In this document: piece by piece, positions 50,950 through 62,839 of the stretch | Layout of the letters: each line of letters begins with the position of its first letter | Position numbering within the stretch: the stretch's first letter is position 1 | Position numbers and translations under genes: made by a program | Assembly (NCBI RefSeq): GCF_002865645.1 | Contig: NW_020194512.1 | Location: 2,707,183-2,771,182 of the forward strand | Origin: Hyaloscypha bicolor E | Taxonomy: Eukaryota; Ascomycota; Leotiomycetes; Helotiales; Hyaloscyphaceae | Direction of reading: 5' to 3' | Length of the DNA stretch: 64,000 nt | Notes under the pieces: generated by a model | Seen by the model: only the letters and a program-made list of their open reading frames with translations | Told to the model about the DNA's origin: nothing | Databases searched by the model: none

Positions 50950-53940
50950 TATTAGAAAGAAAACTTAAAGTCCTTCGGGAGTATCTTAATACTAGCTTAG
51001 AAAAGAAATAAATCCGTTATTTTACTAGTCTAGCTAATACCCTAATTATATTTGTTTTAAAGAAAGAAAATAGCCTATATCTATATATTAATTACCGGAA
51101 TCTAAATAGAATTACTATTAAGAACCGAATACTATTACTATTTATTAGTAAGATAATAGATAGGCTTTATAAAGTAAAAGTATATATAAAGCTAAACTTA
51201 AAGAATACTTATTATTAGTTATAAATATAGAAAGATAATAAATAAAAGATAGTATTTCGAATATATTATAAATATTTTAAATATTATATTATATTCTTTA
51301 AACTATCTAATACTCTAATAATATTCCAGGTATATATTAACTATATACTAGTAGGCCTTATAAATATTATTTATATAGTTTATTTAGATAATATTTTAAT
51401 TTATTTAAAGAACCCAAAATAGTATATAGTAGTAGTCTAATATATATTCGAATAATTATAATAATACTAGCTCTTTATAAACTTAATAAAGTATAAGTTT
51501 AATATAAAGAGAATAGAGTTCCTGAAGTTTATAATTAGCCTAGATAGTATAGAAATAGAAGTCAGCCGGATTATAGTTATTAGGAAATAGCCGGCCCTAA
51601 AGAATAATATCCGAAAAGTTTAAATATTTCTGGGTTTTACTAACTTTTACTAGAAATTTATTTATAAATATTCCAGAATAGTAAAAGAATTAATTAATTT
51701 ATTAAAAACTAGTAGAAATCTATAATATTATTTTAGCTAGATAAATAAGGTAGATAAGGCTTTTAAGAAGCTATAAATTATATTTATAATAGTACTAATT
51801 CTTTATTATTTTAATTTAGCCTTAAAGATTTATATAAAAACGGATATTTCAGGATTTATAATTATAGATATAATTTCCTAGCTCTTTAGTAAGGGAATAG
51901 AAGCCAGGTAATATTCTATTACCTTCTATTTAAAGAAAATAACTATAATTAAATATAAATATAAGATATATAATTCTAAACTCTTAGCTATTATTCTAGT
52001 ATTCTATATTTAGTAGTATTATCTAATATATATCTAGTATATTATTATTATTAAGATAAATTATAATAATTTAAAATACTTTATAACTAAAAGAAAACTA
52101 AATAGTTAATAGATAAAATAAGTAAAGAAACTAGCTATTTTCGACTTTATTTTAGAATACCGGCCGGAGTATAGTAATTCTACTAATAGGCTATTAAGAA
52201 GGCCAGATTTTATAGCAGAAATAAATAAAGATATTTTACTACCTATATTTTATAATAAGCTATAGAATATAGAATAGAGAGCCCTATAAATAGTAGTAAT
52301 AGGATACTATAATTCAAGGCCTAGGAGAAAGGAAATAGATATTTCTCGATTAGTAAAATACTAAGGAATTCCGAAAAGGAAATCTATTTTAGTAATAGAA
52401 TAATACCGGAGATACTATTACTTGAGTCTATTACTAGTATAGCTAGTTACAAATAGTATATATTACGAATTCTAGCTATATAGATAGCTAGATCCAAAAT
52501 AGTATATAAGAAAAGTAAAGAGATACTATTTAAACTACTATTATAATACTAAAGACTCGATCTATTAGTATAATACTAATAGTATAAATAGTTCTTAAAA
52601 GAAACTTCTACTAGAGCTATTAAAACTTGAAAGCTTAATATATCTAAATTATTGAGATATCGGAATACTATTTATATACTAAATAAACCGGCTTTTAAAA
52701 AAGAATTACTATAAGCTAACTATAATAATTTTATAAGTAAATATTTTAGTACTAGTAAGATACTAGAAATCCTCTAGAGAAAATACTTCTAATAAAGTAT
52801 AAAAAAGAATATAAAAAACTATATTAGAACTTGCCCTATATATTAACGAACTAAGGTAAAGAGATATCTACTATATAATATATTTAATTTATTTCTTCTC
52901 TCTTTCAAGCTATAGTAAGAAATTACTATAAACTTTATTATAGAACTATTCTTTTCTAGGTTTTATAATAAGATATATAATTCTATATTTATTATTATTA
53001 ATAGATATATAAAAATAGTATAATATATTTTAATTACTAAAGAGATCTCGGCTCCTGAATTAGTAAAGCTATTTATATATTATATTATTAAAGACTTTAA
53101 TATATTTATAGGTATAATCTCTAATAAAGGATCTGTTTTTATAAATAAGTTCTGGTTATATTTATATTTCTATTTAAAGGTTTAATAATAGCTAAATATA
53201 GTATTCTACCTATAAACTAATAGATAAATAGAAAATCTAAACCAAACTCTGAAATAGTACTTGAGATATTATACTAGCTATTAGTAGAATAACTAAATAG
53301 TAAAGCTTGCTTTTATAGAATTTATATATAATAACTCTATATATTTAATAATAGGAATTTCTCTATTTTATATCTTATATAGATTCTATTCCAGTATTAA
53401 ACTATATATTAAGAATAATATTCCAGAAAGAGAAGTACTAGTAATATAAGAAAGAGTATAGAGGATTTAAATAGAATAGGAGATACTAGAGAAGTAATAG
53501 TAAAAAGTACTATAATAAAAGTATATTAATAAAAAGTTTAATATATATAATAAAATTATATTTTATATAAAGAATATTTAATAGCTATAATCTAGTATAA
53601 AGCTAGTAAATAGATATTTCGGTTTCTTTAAAGTTCTAAAAGTTATAGAAATATATAAATAGATATACTACTTAGAATTACTACTATTATATTAGATCTA
53701 TAATATTTTCTATATTTCTTTTTTGGAACTATAGTATTTATAAGCTAGTATTATAATAGAACTAGAACCGATTAAGATTAAAGGCAAAAAGGAATTTGAG
53801 ATAGAATTTATTATAGCCTATAGGAAAAGTAGAAAAGAAAAAAAGTATTTTATTTATTAGAAAGGCTATTTACTAATAGATAATATATAGGAACTACTAA
53901 GTAATTTGGAAAATATAGCTCAAGAATTATAAGAATACTT
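50950..53940 (+). pseudogene. gypsy-3 Pol remnant
   Basis: The RT shows LYLYINYRNLNRITIKNR and KLNLKNTYYQL. Its active-site region reads YLDNILIYL, so the second Asp of YxDD reads Asn. Then come FLGFTNFYQKFIYKYS, an RNase H region and an integrase with IKDFNIFIGIISNKGSVF and QTNRQIENLNQTL (expected QTDGQTE). The ending EFIIAYRKSRKEKKYFIYQK resembles a chromodomain. The substitutions and TAG/TAA stops match RIP. Confidence 0.85.
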
Positions 53941-55364
53941 GGAAAAGAGTAATATTATCATACTATTAGCTAAATAGAGGTATAAAAGATAAATACTTTT
54001 ATTAGAAAACTATTAAAAACCATATATTTATTTTTGGAAAAGCTATATAAAAATTATTAAAAATTCTAAAAACTCCAATTTCTATATCCTATAAATACTC
54101 TACTCTTATAACTACTCTCTACTATTCTTATTATTATTCTTATCGGAATCTTCTCGAGAAATAGATAGTAAATTAGCCTATAAAGCTATTAGCTATTAAT
54201 AAGAAATAAGAAAGAAATAAGCTTATTTAATATTAAAAAATATTAATTATATTATTAAGAGTATTTTATATTTATATTAAGCTAATAAGAATTACTTAAC
54301 TTATTTCTTAGATTATTAAGGGAATCCGCTAGCCTCAAATAATAGCTTTAATATAAGAAATATATATAGTTTAGTATAGAAGAAAAGTAGTAATAGCCTT
54401 TTTCCTTTCAGGTAAAGATTAGAAAAGATACTTATATATATTAATGGCTTAAAGAAAGCAGTTTAACTATATTATATATATTTAAGGAACCTTAAATAGT
54501 ATTAGAATAGGGAATAAAAGAAGGAATTTATAACTTATAGAATTATATTTCTTGTTTTTGGAATAGTAGTAATTATATATCGAGTAATTATTACTCTTAA
54601 TATAAGTAAGGTCAGGAAACTTAGTAATATTCTTGGAATATTAAAGATAATAAAAGCGAATTAAGGATATAGAAATATTGGCTAAATAAGTAGTAATAGG
54701 CTAGTAAGTATTAAGAGAAGTATTTATTTTAATAGATAAAGAAGTAGAAAAGGAAATTAAAAGGGAACTTAAATAAAGCTTAAAGGAGCTTAAAGGAGCT
54801 TAAAGAAGGCTTAAAGAAGGAAGGCAAGAGACAAGAAGAAGCTAAATATAGTATTATAGTTAAGGAAAAGAAAGGTTAGTTAGTAGGAAAAGGGAGGCCT
54901 TTTATAATATCTTTTTCCCGAATAGTAATTACGAATTCGGAATTGGTTCTATATTAGAAATATCCAGAAAATTCCAAAGAAGGGATTTATAAATAAACTA
55001 GAAGATCGGATTAACTTTTCCAAGCTCTTAAGCCTATAGAATAATGAATTATTTATAAATAGAGGCTAAGTTGGGATTTATAAACTAATTAGGAAACAGG
55101 AAGAGCTTTATATCTAATAGTATATACTATACTTATATTACCTTTATAAGAGGGAATTACTAGAGGTAATTTACAAATTAACTAGATAGAATTAGTAAAC
55201 TATATTCTTAACTCTATTACCTGATATAATAATAGAATAATTATAGGTAGTCTTTAAAAAGAACTAGTAGCCGGAAAAGTTTTAGAGAGTTATTTATAAA
55301 GCTATTTGCAGTTTTCTCAGGCCTTTTAGAGATAAGAACCTAGAAAGGGAATTAATATAATAAA

Positions 55365-55683
55365 TATATATAATAGTATATAGACAGGTATTAGATATTA
55401 TAGATCTAGTTTCCTATTTTAGGTAAAGCTTATAATCGGAATTATATAAGTAATTGGAATTATATAGATTATATAGAATTATATTTCCTAGTTAAATAAA
55501 ATACTTTATAGACTTGGCTAAGTACTAGGGAATATATAGAGAGATACTTCTAGCTTTAGAAAGGGGCATTAATTAGTCTTTTATTAGAATTAATTCTTGG
55601 AATTAGTTATACTTATAAGCGTTATTCTATAGCTTACTTACCTTAACTACTTATATATTACCCTGCTATTATATGCCTTATAT
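55365..55683 (+). repeat. Right LTR of gypsy-3
   Basis: Partner of 48,695-49,013; followed by the short right part of the host DNA transposon. Confidence 0.85.
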
Positions 55684-55878
55684 ACTTATATTAATTATAA
55701 ATAGCTTTATTTTAGCTACTTCTCTATAAGATATATATATATATATATAAGTATAATAATAATTTATAAGAAAGGGATCTCGATTTTGGTAATATAGTAT
55801 ATATAAAGTAGGGTATTACTATTTCTAGTAATTTTTAGTAAGTAAGGTATAGTATATACTAAAATTACAAAATCATTA

Positions 55879-56059
55879 CCTTACAGGCAATTCTAGCCGT
55901 ATTATAAGGTTAAAATGAATATAAATTTGTTAGAATATCGAAAATACTATAGGACATTATTATTTAATAGGATTTGTAATTATAATAAAGGGTTAATTAA
56001 AAATCGATTTTTTTGGGGTGGGCGGATAAGGGTTTGGGCGGTTGGCTAGTAGATACTTC
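55879..56059 (-). repeat. Right terminal inverted repeat of the 38-kb element
   Basis: Reverse complement of 17,897-18,076, with one indel and a number of C/T differences; ends in GATACTTC followed by TA. Confidence 0.9.
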
Positions 56060-56197
56060 TATGATTGGTTCCCGGAAGGTTAAATTTTCAGCTCTAACTA
56101 TCTGTATTTTAGGCCTCATCCCGATTCTGTTTCAGCTCTCAACTAAGAGGCGACCCGCAGATCTCAATGGCTCTTGAGCTTTTTATTCCTCCCTGCA

Positions 56198-56204
56198 TAT
56201 ATAA
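56198..56204 (+). promoter_or_regulatory. TATA-like box upstream of the copia-2 insertion
   Basis: TATATAA followed by the CT-rich stretch CTCATTCTCTCCATCCTCTA, the usual look of a fungal core promoter. Copia-2 sits ~90 bp downstream, so it probably separates this promoter from whatever it drove. Confidence 0.4.
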
Positions 56205-56292
56205 CCCGCCTCATTCTCTCCATCCTCTACCACCTGCCAAGCCACTCAGAATTCAGGTTCAAGGGCCGCTGGAGTCGATCCAACAAGCTTCT

Positions 56293-56575
56293 TATTGGAA
56301 TCTGATCGATATATTGGAGGTTAACAATCTGTAGAATGACTAGATACAGGAGAGTAAAGAGTAAAAAAGGAGAGGAAGGAATCTAAAGTACAGTTCTTAC
56401 ATACCTACTAGTAGGTGGCGATTTCCTTTAATATATTATAAATCAGATAACTCATATATATTAGTAAGCGTTCCCTGAGCTTCTATAGTAAGTTATTATA
56501 AATAAGAGTAGTAAAGCTAATATTAGTAGTTAAACCTGGTACTAGAAGAACTAGTAAGCTAGTACTAATTTAATA
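56293..56575 (-). repeat. LTR of copia-2 (left copy)
   Basis: 283 bp; matches 60,967-61,268 but lacks 19 bp present there after GAATCTGAT. Confidence 0.9.
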
Positions 56576-57639
56576 TGCCTCTTTCTTATAGTCGAGGTTT
56601 GATATTAGTAAGGCTAATAAGCCCTAGCTTTGATTATAGCAGTTCAAAAGCGGGTCTAGGGAGTGGTTTAGTAAAAAATATTAGTTATTATTTCTCTTAT
56701 AGATATATACTTAAGATTAATTTCCTTGATATTAATATAATCCCTAATAAAATAGTATCTAATATTAATATACTTGGTTTTTTGCGAAAACCGGGCATTT
56801 ATAGCTAGATTTATAGCTCCCTAAATATCCGTTTTTACCTTAATTAAGCCTATAGGAATTAATATTTCTTTAAATAGTTACTTTAGTTATAAAGCCTCTT
56901 TAATTACCGGTATTAGGGTAATATATTTAGCTATAATAATAGCTATAGTAATAGTTTTTTGCTTGGTACTAGCCCAGCTAATAGAACTACTAAATAGAAT
57001 AAAAACCATACTAGAGATTAATTTGTAATTCTATAAATTGCCTCTATAATCGGTATCTAAATACCTAATAAGCCCTTTATTAAATAAAGTATTATATAAA
57101 ATGCCTATATTAAGTAATCTCTTAATATATTATATTATATACTTCTATATAATATTATATAAAGCTTTAGGATACAAATTAGAATATTCTAAATAGCCTA
57201 TAGTAAAACAGAAATCGGGTCTTAAAGCTAAAGAAAGCTATATAAGTAATTCAGTTTGACTTTAATATTCCGTAATATTAATATTAGTTCTATTAGATAC
57301 TATAGGTTCGGCTATTAGAATAGTAATTAGTATATATCCTTCTATTTTATATCTTAGAAATATATTTATAAGATATTAATTTTAGTATAAAAATATTAAA
57401 CTATCTTATAAATATATAATTTTTATATCTAAAAGCGTTTTGATTTCCCCTATATTAGTTATATTAAACTTCTAATATAATTAAGCCTTGATTTTATTAA
57501 TATAAATTATATTTTTTCTAATAATAATTATATTATTTATATAAATAGTAATTAAAAGAAGTAGTTAATTAATCTTATATTTCTGATAAATATAGAATAC
57601 TAGATTACTAAGTAATTACTAGAAACTAATAGAATAGAA

Positions 57640-58160
57640 AAATTAATTAATTATTTAATACTAAACTCTAGGGGCTTATTTCAGGCTATAAATACTCTTT
57701 TATAAGCGGTAAATAAGGTTTATTCCTTTAATAAAACCAGAGGGTTATTTTATATAGTATTTCTCTTCTAATTCTCTATATAAGAATACTATTTAGATAT
57801 CTATCTATTAGATATAAAGCCTATATTTAGCCGCTAGAGCTAATATAATTCGAATAGTAGAAAGTCTGGCTATAGGAATAAAGGTTTTAAAGTAATCTAT
57901 ACTATATTCTTGAATATAGCCTTATACTATAAGCCTAGATTTATAGTATTTATTAGATTTAATTTTAAAGATCTAGTAATATCTAATAGTTTTTTAGTAT
58001 TTTTATATTACTAGATTCTAGATATAGTTCCGTAAATGGAAATCTAGCTCTTTTTTAATTAAAGGTTTCTAGAGATAAGTATCTAAACTAGAGAGAGCTT
58101 CTTTAATTAATAATAGAATTTTAGAAGCTTTTATATTCTAGTTAGTAACTAGTAAAATAT
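57640..58160 (-). pseudogene. copia-2 reverse transcriptase remnant
   Basis: Minus-strand reading gives KIKSNKYYKSRLIV..GYIQEYSI, DYFKTFIPIARLSTIRIILA and LAAKYRLYI, i.e. the copia RT core, broken by TAG/TAA. It is slightly better preserved than the copy in copia-1 (keeps ARLSTIRI). Confidence 0.8.
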
Positions 58161-60966
58161 AGTAATTTACTAATTCTCTAGTAATTCTAGTTAATTTCGG
58201 ATATCTAGGAAGTAGTTTACCCCTAAAACTAACTATTTCGGATGTCTCCTAATTTGTAAAACCCTATTTAGAAATACCTATAGATACTATAGGTTCTTGG
58301 TTCTTCCCAAAAGGTAATTTAGGGAACTTGCTTAGGTTAGAAATACCCGGAATTACATTATATAATACGTTTTTAGTAATATTTCCTTTTATATTAGAGT
58401 AATTTCTTCTATTATTATCTAATAAATTATTAAGCTATTAATTTCTAGTATTAATAATAATAGTATTTTTATAATCTATATCGGGATTATCTGAATTATT
58501 AGTAGAACTATTATTAGATTTTATAGCAGTTTCTATTAGTTTTCTATATAGCTAGAATACTAGATTTGGAAATAAAACTTCCTTAATATATTCTTTAATA
58601 ATATAATAGTTAGAAATAATAAATATATACTTATATAGGTTCTAAATTCGATATTCGGAACTACTATAGCTAGTAAAAATGCCTCTAAAGTCCTTAGCTA
58701 TATACTTATATTATAAAGCTATTTCCTTAGATATATAAATATATATTAAGGAACCGAATATTTATAGGTTAGAAACGTCTGGTTTAATTCTATAAAATAC
58801 TTTATATAGAATTATTTCTATTTTAGATAAATAGTATTAATTATAGGTATAAATTTCATATATAGTAGCTTCCTTCTAAAACTTATATAGTAAGCCCAAT
58901 TATTCTAGCTTTATATATTCTACTTTAATAATTATATATATACTATATTTAGAAATACTATTCTATTTAGGTATATAAATAGTAGTTAGTTCTAAGTAAA
59001 TACCCTTTAATTTATATTATTTCTTAACTTGACCCGATATAAATTCCGGAGTATTATTAAGATATAAATATTTGATTTTATTTCTAGTTTGGATTTTAGA
59101 AAAGGTAATCTAATCTTAGAAATTAGTAAAATAGCTCTTTTTATCTAAATTATATATTATTATATAATATTTAAATTCCTTATAAATAGTAAATAATATA
59201 TAAGTATTTCTGTTAAAGGAGGCTACCCTTAATAGCCTCTATATATTAATTATAATATACTTCCCTAGAAGTAGTTTTTTAGGATATAAATCGCTTATAC
59301 TAGCCCTAGTAATTTTACTTATATTATAGGAATTATAATTAAATAGGTTTTGATTTTTGAATTAGAATCTATTAATATAGTTTACTAATTTCAGAATATA
59401 CTTTATATTTAGGTAACTATATCTCTAGTACCAGATTTCTAGGGAGGCTAGTATATCTGATTTTAATAATTTTAGGGTATATTCTAAACTAAATTAGTTA
59501 AGCTAATATAACCTAATAAATGGTTTATATATACCAGTTACTATAGTCGTTCTATTATTAATAATATAAACTTTTCTAGTAGAAAAATTAATACTTCCTC
59601 TAGATTAGATAATTTTGGGAATTAATAATAATAATATATTTCGGAATTCGGGGCTATATAGTATATTATTTAGCTATACTTTTAGTTCAGAAATAATTAA
59701 TAAAATAATAGTTCCCTTACCTTTAATAAGAATTATAGATTCATTACTAAAAGTAATAGAGAATGGTTTTATATCTTTATAGGTAATAAAAGAGCTTTTA
59801 CTTTCTATAAAATAGTCTATAATACTCGAATTAATATACTAGATATTCGTAAAATTATTATTAAATAATTAGCTATTAAATAGAGTACTAAATATCGATT
59901 TTCTAGTAGTTAATTTTTTAATAGTATAGGCTTTTTTATAGATAGTTAATAGAGCTAATAGAGCTAATAGTACCTTCTAATTAGTAGAATTAGAATCCTT
60001 TCTATTAGAATTAAAGTAATTCTAGACTAATTTATATATAGTATAATTTTTAATATTATATCCTTTAAATTTATAGAATATATAATAGGTATTTGGATCT
60101 TTTCTATACTTTGGCTTATTATTTAACTAATTTTTACTATTCTCTTAGATAGCTAATACCTTTATAGTAATATCTGGATTAAAAGCGGGAGGTTTAGCCC
60201 TGAGCTTCTTCTTTTTAGTAAAAGTATCTGCTTTAAGTAATTCTAGCTTCAATTTATTAATATTAGCTCTAATAGAATTTAGGAGAGGCTTATATAAGTC
60301 GTATTTCTTTAGAAGGCTACGAATTAGGTATTCGGATATAGAAATATCCGAAATTAATTAATTTATTTCCTTGATTTTAGCTACTTTATAACTAATACGG
60401 TTAATAAAATTATCTATTCCTATAGTAATATTAAATATAATAGTTTCTATTTATTAAAGGTATAGAACTTCCTTCTAAGCTTTTAGCTATTTAGCTTTAG
60501 CTTGAATCTGGCTCTAAATTTAGTATATAGGCTCGATTTCCTTAAATTATTACCAGGTATTATAGGTAATAAGTAATTAATTTATTATCTTTTAGAACTA
60601 CTTCTATAAGAGTAGGAACTTAATTAGAATTAATAAATTACTATAGATTTTTAATAATAAAGAGATTTATAGTATTATCTATCCAGGAGTAGATATTATT
60701 ATCCGAGAGAGGCTCAATTTTCGTACCTTTATAGGTAATATAGATTGATTTTTTGGAATCCGGTATATTGGATTTTATAGAGAATTTCTGACCAAAAATG
60801 GCTGTGTTTTTGGCGAATTCTACTAATATAAAGCCGAACTAATAGGTGAAATTCACCAAAATTAATGATTTTAATAATTTTGAAAATGGTTTTGGAATAG
60901 ATAAGCAAGTACTAAGGTCAAGTAATACTTGGATCGCTTAGTAAAGTACTAGCCGGGCTTATAATC

Positions 60967-61268
60967 TATTAGAATCTGATTAATATATTAGTAATAAATC
61001 GATATATTAGAGGTTAATAATCTATAGAATAACTAGATATAGGAGAGTAAAGAGTAAAAAAGGAGAGGAAGGAATCTAAAATACAGTTCTTATATACCTA
61101 CTAGTAGATGGCGATTTCCTCTAGTATATTATAAATCAGATGACTCATATATATTAGTAAGCGTTCCCTGAGCTTCTATAGTGAGTCATTATAAATGAGA
61201 GTAGCGAAGCTAATATTAGTAGTTGAACCTGGTACTGGAAGGACTAGTAAGCTAGTACCAATTCAATA
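60967..61268 (-). repeat. LTR of copia-2 (right copy)
   Basis: 302 bp, full-length copy; followed by the duplicated CTTCT. Confidence 0.9.
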
Positions 61269-61402
61269 CTTCTTCCGAAAACAGCATGGGACAAGATTGT
61301 GCGTTTTCCGCAGTCAGGAGGGTTAGACCTCGCGAGCCTTACACATCGGGCGCTGTATGGCGAGGAGGGTAGTATTCCAGCCGTGCGAGATGAGTATTTG
61401 GC

Positions 61403-61744
61403 ATGGGCAATGGAAGGAAGAAGACCGTTAGAGTAACGGCAAGTCCTCGAACCTGCGAAGCAACTTTCTCCTTCATTTACAAAAGCGAAGAGGCACATCG
61501 GACCTCATCGACGACACCCGCTGCACGCCGTGCGATCGAGATAGATTGGCGGTATACCATTTATCCTTATCTGCCACCTCGGGCGGCCCCAGATTTTCGT
61601 TCTCGGGAGGATCCTGACGAGCAAGTCTGGAACTACAGCTTCAGAGATAATAATGGCAGGGTGATAACGGGAAGGGGCACACAGTGCCAGATGGAAATGC
61701 ATAAGGCACGATGCCTGCAAGAGGAAGGAACGCCGGACGCGTAG
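61403..61744 (+). CDS. Hypothetical small protein, possibly part of a gene cut by copia-2
   Basis: A 113-codon frame begins MGNGRKKTVRV and ends EEGTPDA before a stop at 61,744. Composition is normal, unlike the transposon DNA. The second half (YPYLPPRAAPDF, QVWNYSFRDNNGR, GRGTQCQME) looks protein-like, but I recognise no family, signal peptide or membrane segment. A different frame, open from the right flank of copia-2 to 61,436 (KTAWDKIVRFPQSGGLDLAS), overlaps its start. The true gene may therefore begin upstream of the insertion and be spliced. Treat as tentative. Confidence 0.35.
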   Translation: MGNGRKKTVRVTASPRTCEATFSFIYKSEEAHRTSSTTPAARRAIEIDWRYTIYPYLPPRAAPDFRSREDPDEQVWNYSFRDNNGRVITGRGTQCQMEMHKARCLQEEGTPDA

Positions 61745-62839
61745 CCGCGCTCCTGTTCATGTGCTTGACAACGGGTGGGCGCTAGACCTATCTATATAAT
61801 CGTTTGAAGACTCAAGTTGCTTCGACCTTCTGCTTGGAGTGTTCGCACAGTTGTTGGGGGATGCCGGGCTCAAAGAGGCTCCCGAATTGTGACATGGTAG
61901 CCGCATATTATATCCTAATTTGAGTGACATGAAATCAGAATTCTAGCTAGATTCAATCCTTCATTTCTTTATACCAAATATTTGAAGCATGGCTCCTACC
62001 TTCCAAACATCTTTGAGCCGTCTTCCATCAACCTAAGCCCGATTATTCTCCCGTTATTAATGCCTCTCTCGGTCTCTCTATGTTCCTTTGTTGCAAACGA
62101 TAATCCCATTCATTGTCCCTCCCTCCCCATAGATAACGGTTAGTGAAGGATTTTCCATTCATCCGACGTTCGGTAAACCTCCTATCGAGTATATTAGGGT
62201 GATGAGCAGAATCAGAGGGGCAAACAGCTTACGGGGATTATTAGTCGTCGTAAGTAACATTCCACCACTATATTGGGACCGCGTCCACTTGAAGAACCTT
62301 TCCGCTAATATTGAAGTTACATAGCATCCAGATTCGTTTGCTAGTAGTGAGATCAAAATCGGGGGACCAGTGGAAAAAGTCGGAATCAGAGTCAAACATT
62401 CTTAATAGCTTCGACTTAGCGAAGTCGTTAGCAATGCGTCTCAGCCGATTCCTTGGCTCTCCAGTAACGTTAGTGGTATCAAACCGAATAGCAATGCATA
62501 TTTCATGCTACGGACTCAGATTCTTTACCATATCAATAATATAGGAGGGAGGGCAGCGGTCATTATTGGAAGGAGCCTCGCGAGACAAATTTGTCGCATC
62601 GTAATTGTGCGGCTTAAAATTGGGACTAGGCTAGAATTAGTAAGGTTAGAAGCGAAGATCTGTCCCTTAACGGCGATATGTACTACAAAATTAAAGGTGA
62701 AATCGTCTTTTCAAGACTCAGTAATAATTGGACTTATAATAATATAATTCTTTACTATAATCAAATTATAATACCCTGACTTCGAAGGATCCACTTTTAA
62801 AACACAGTCTTGCAAGCAATTAACCGATTTCCAAGGTTA
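61745..62839. other. Unassigned sequence, normal composition
   Basis: 1.1 kb of ordinary base composition. The frames found here (for example 62,159-62,395 minus; 62,505-62,747 plus) show no recognisable motif and overlap one another. Nothing further seen. Confidence 0.4.

Larger units (their letters stand above)
48695..55683 (+). mobile_element. Ty3/gypsy LTR retrotransposon gypsy-3, plus strand
   Basis: Direct ~319-bp LTRs, 6.99 kb in all. A Gag-like start (MARVLTRKSASITTR near 49,090) is followed by RT (50,950-51,900), RNase H, integrase (52,800-53,400) and a chromodomain-like tail (about 53,770-53,940). Plus-strand order agrees with a chromovirus. The right LTR keeps more G/C than the left, as if decayed less. 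Not active. Confidence 0.85.
17897..56059. mobile_element. Fot1/pogo-type DNA transposon carrying nested LTR retrotransposons (38 kb)
   Basis: The block is flanked by TA on both sides (17,895-17,896 and 56,060-56,061), the duplication expected for Tc1/mariner/pogo elements. Its outer ends are ~180-bp near-identical inverted repeats beginning GAAGTATC(C/T)ACTAGCCAAC. Just inside the left repeat lies a decayed pogo-type transposase. The host element seems to be 17,897-20,534 plus 55,684-56,059, about 3 kb. The rest is copia-1 with gypsy-1 inside, gypsy-2, gypsy-3 and two unassigned AT-rich spacers. No open gene survives; stops are dense in all frames. C/T differences between the end repeats fit RIP after insertion. 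Confidence 0.8.
56293..61268 (-). mobile_element. Ty1/copia LTR retrotransposon copia-2, minus strand
   Basis: LTRs 56,293-56,575 and 60,967-61,268; perfect 5-bp target duplication CTTCT at 56,288-56,292 and 61,269-61,273; total 4.98 kb. On the minus strand Gag (about 60,650-60,170) precedes the RT (about 58,160-57,640). Its RT and Gag match copia-1 closely, so both are one family in opposite orientation. Internal frames are full of stops. The LTRs keep more G and C than those of copia-1. Confidence 0.92.

Noticed and set aside
17897..56059. A giant Starship-type or Maverick-type cargo element
   Set aside because: No tyrosine recombinase (DUF3435-like), DNA polymerase B or capsid traces were seen. 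The interior is fully accounted for in large part by LTR retrotransposons, and the TA duplication plus pogo transposase argue for a Fot1 host.
56575..56808. 77-codon open frame
   Set aside because: It starts at the edge of the copia-2 LTR on the strand opposite to the element's genes; antisense debris.
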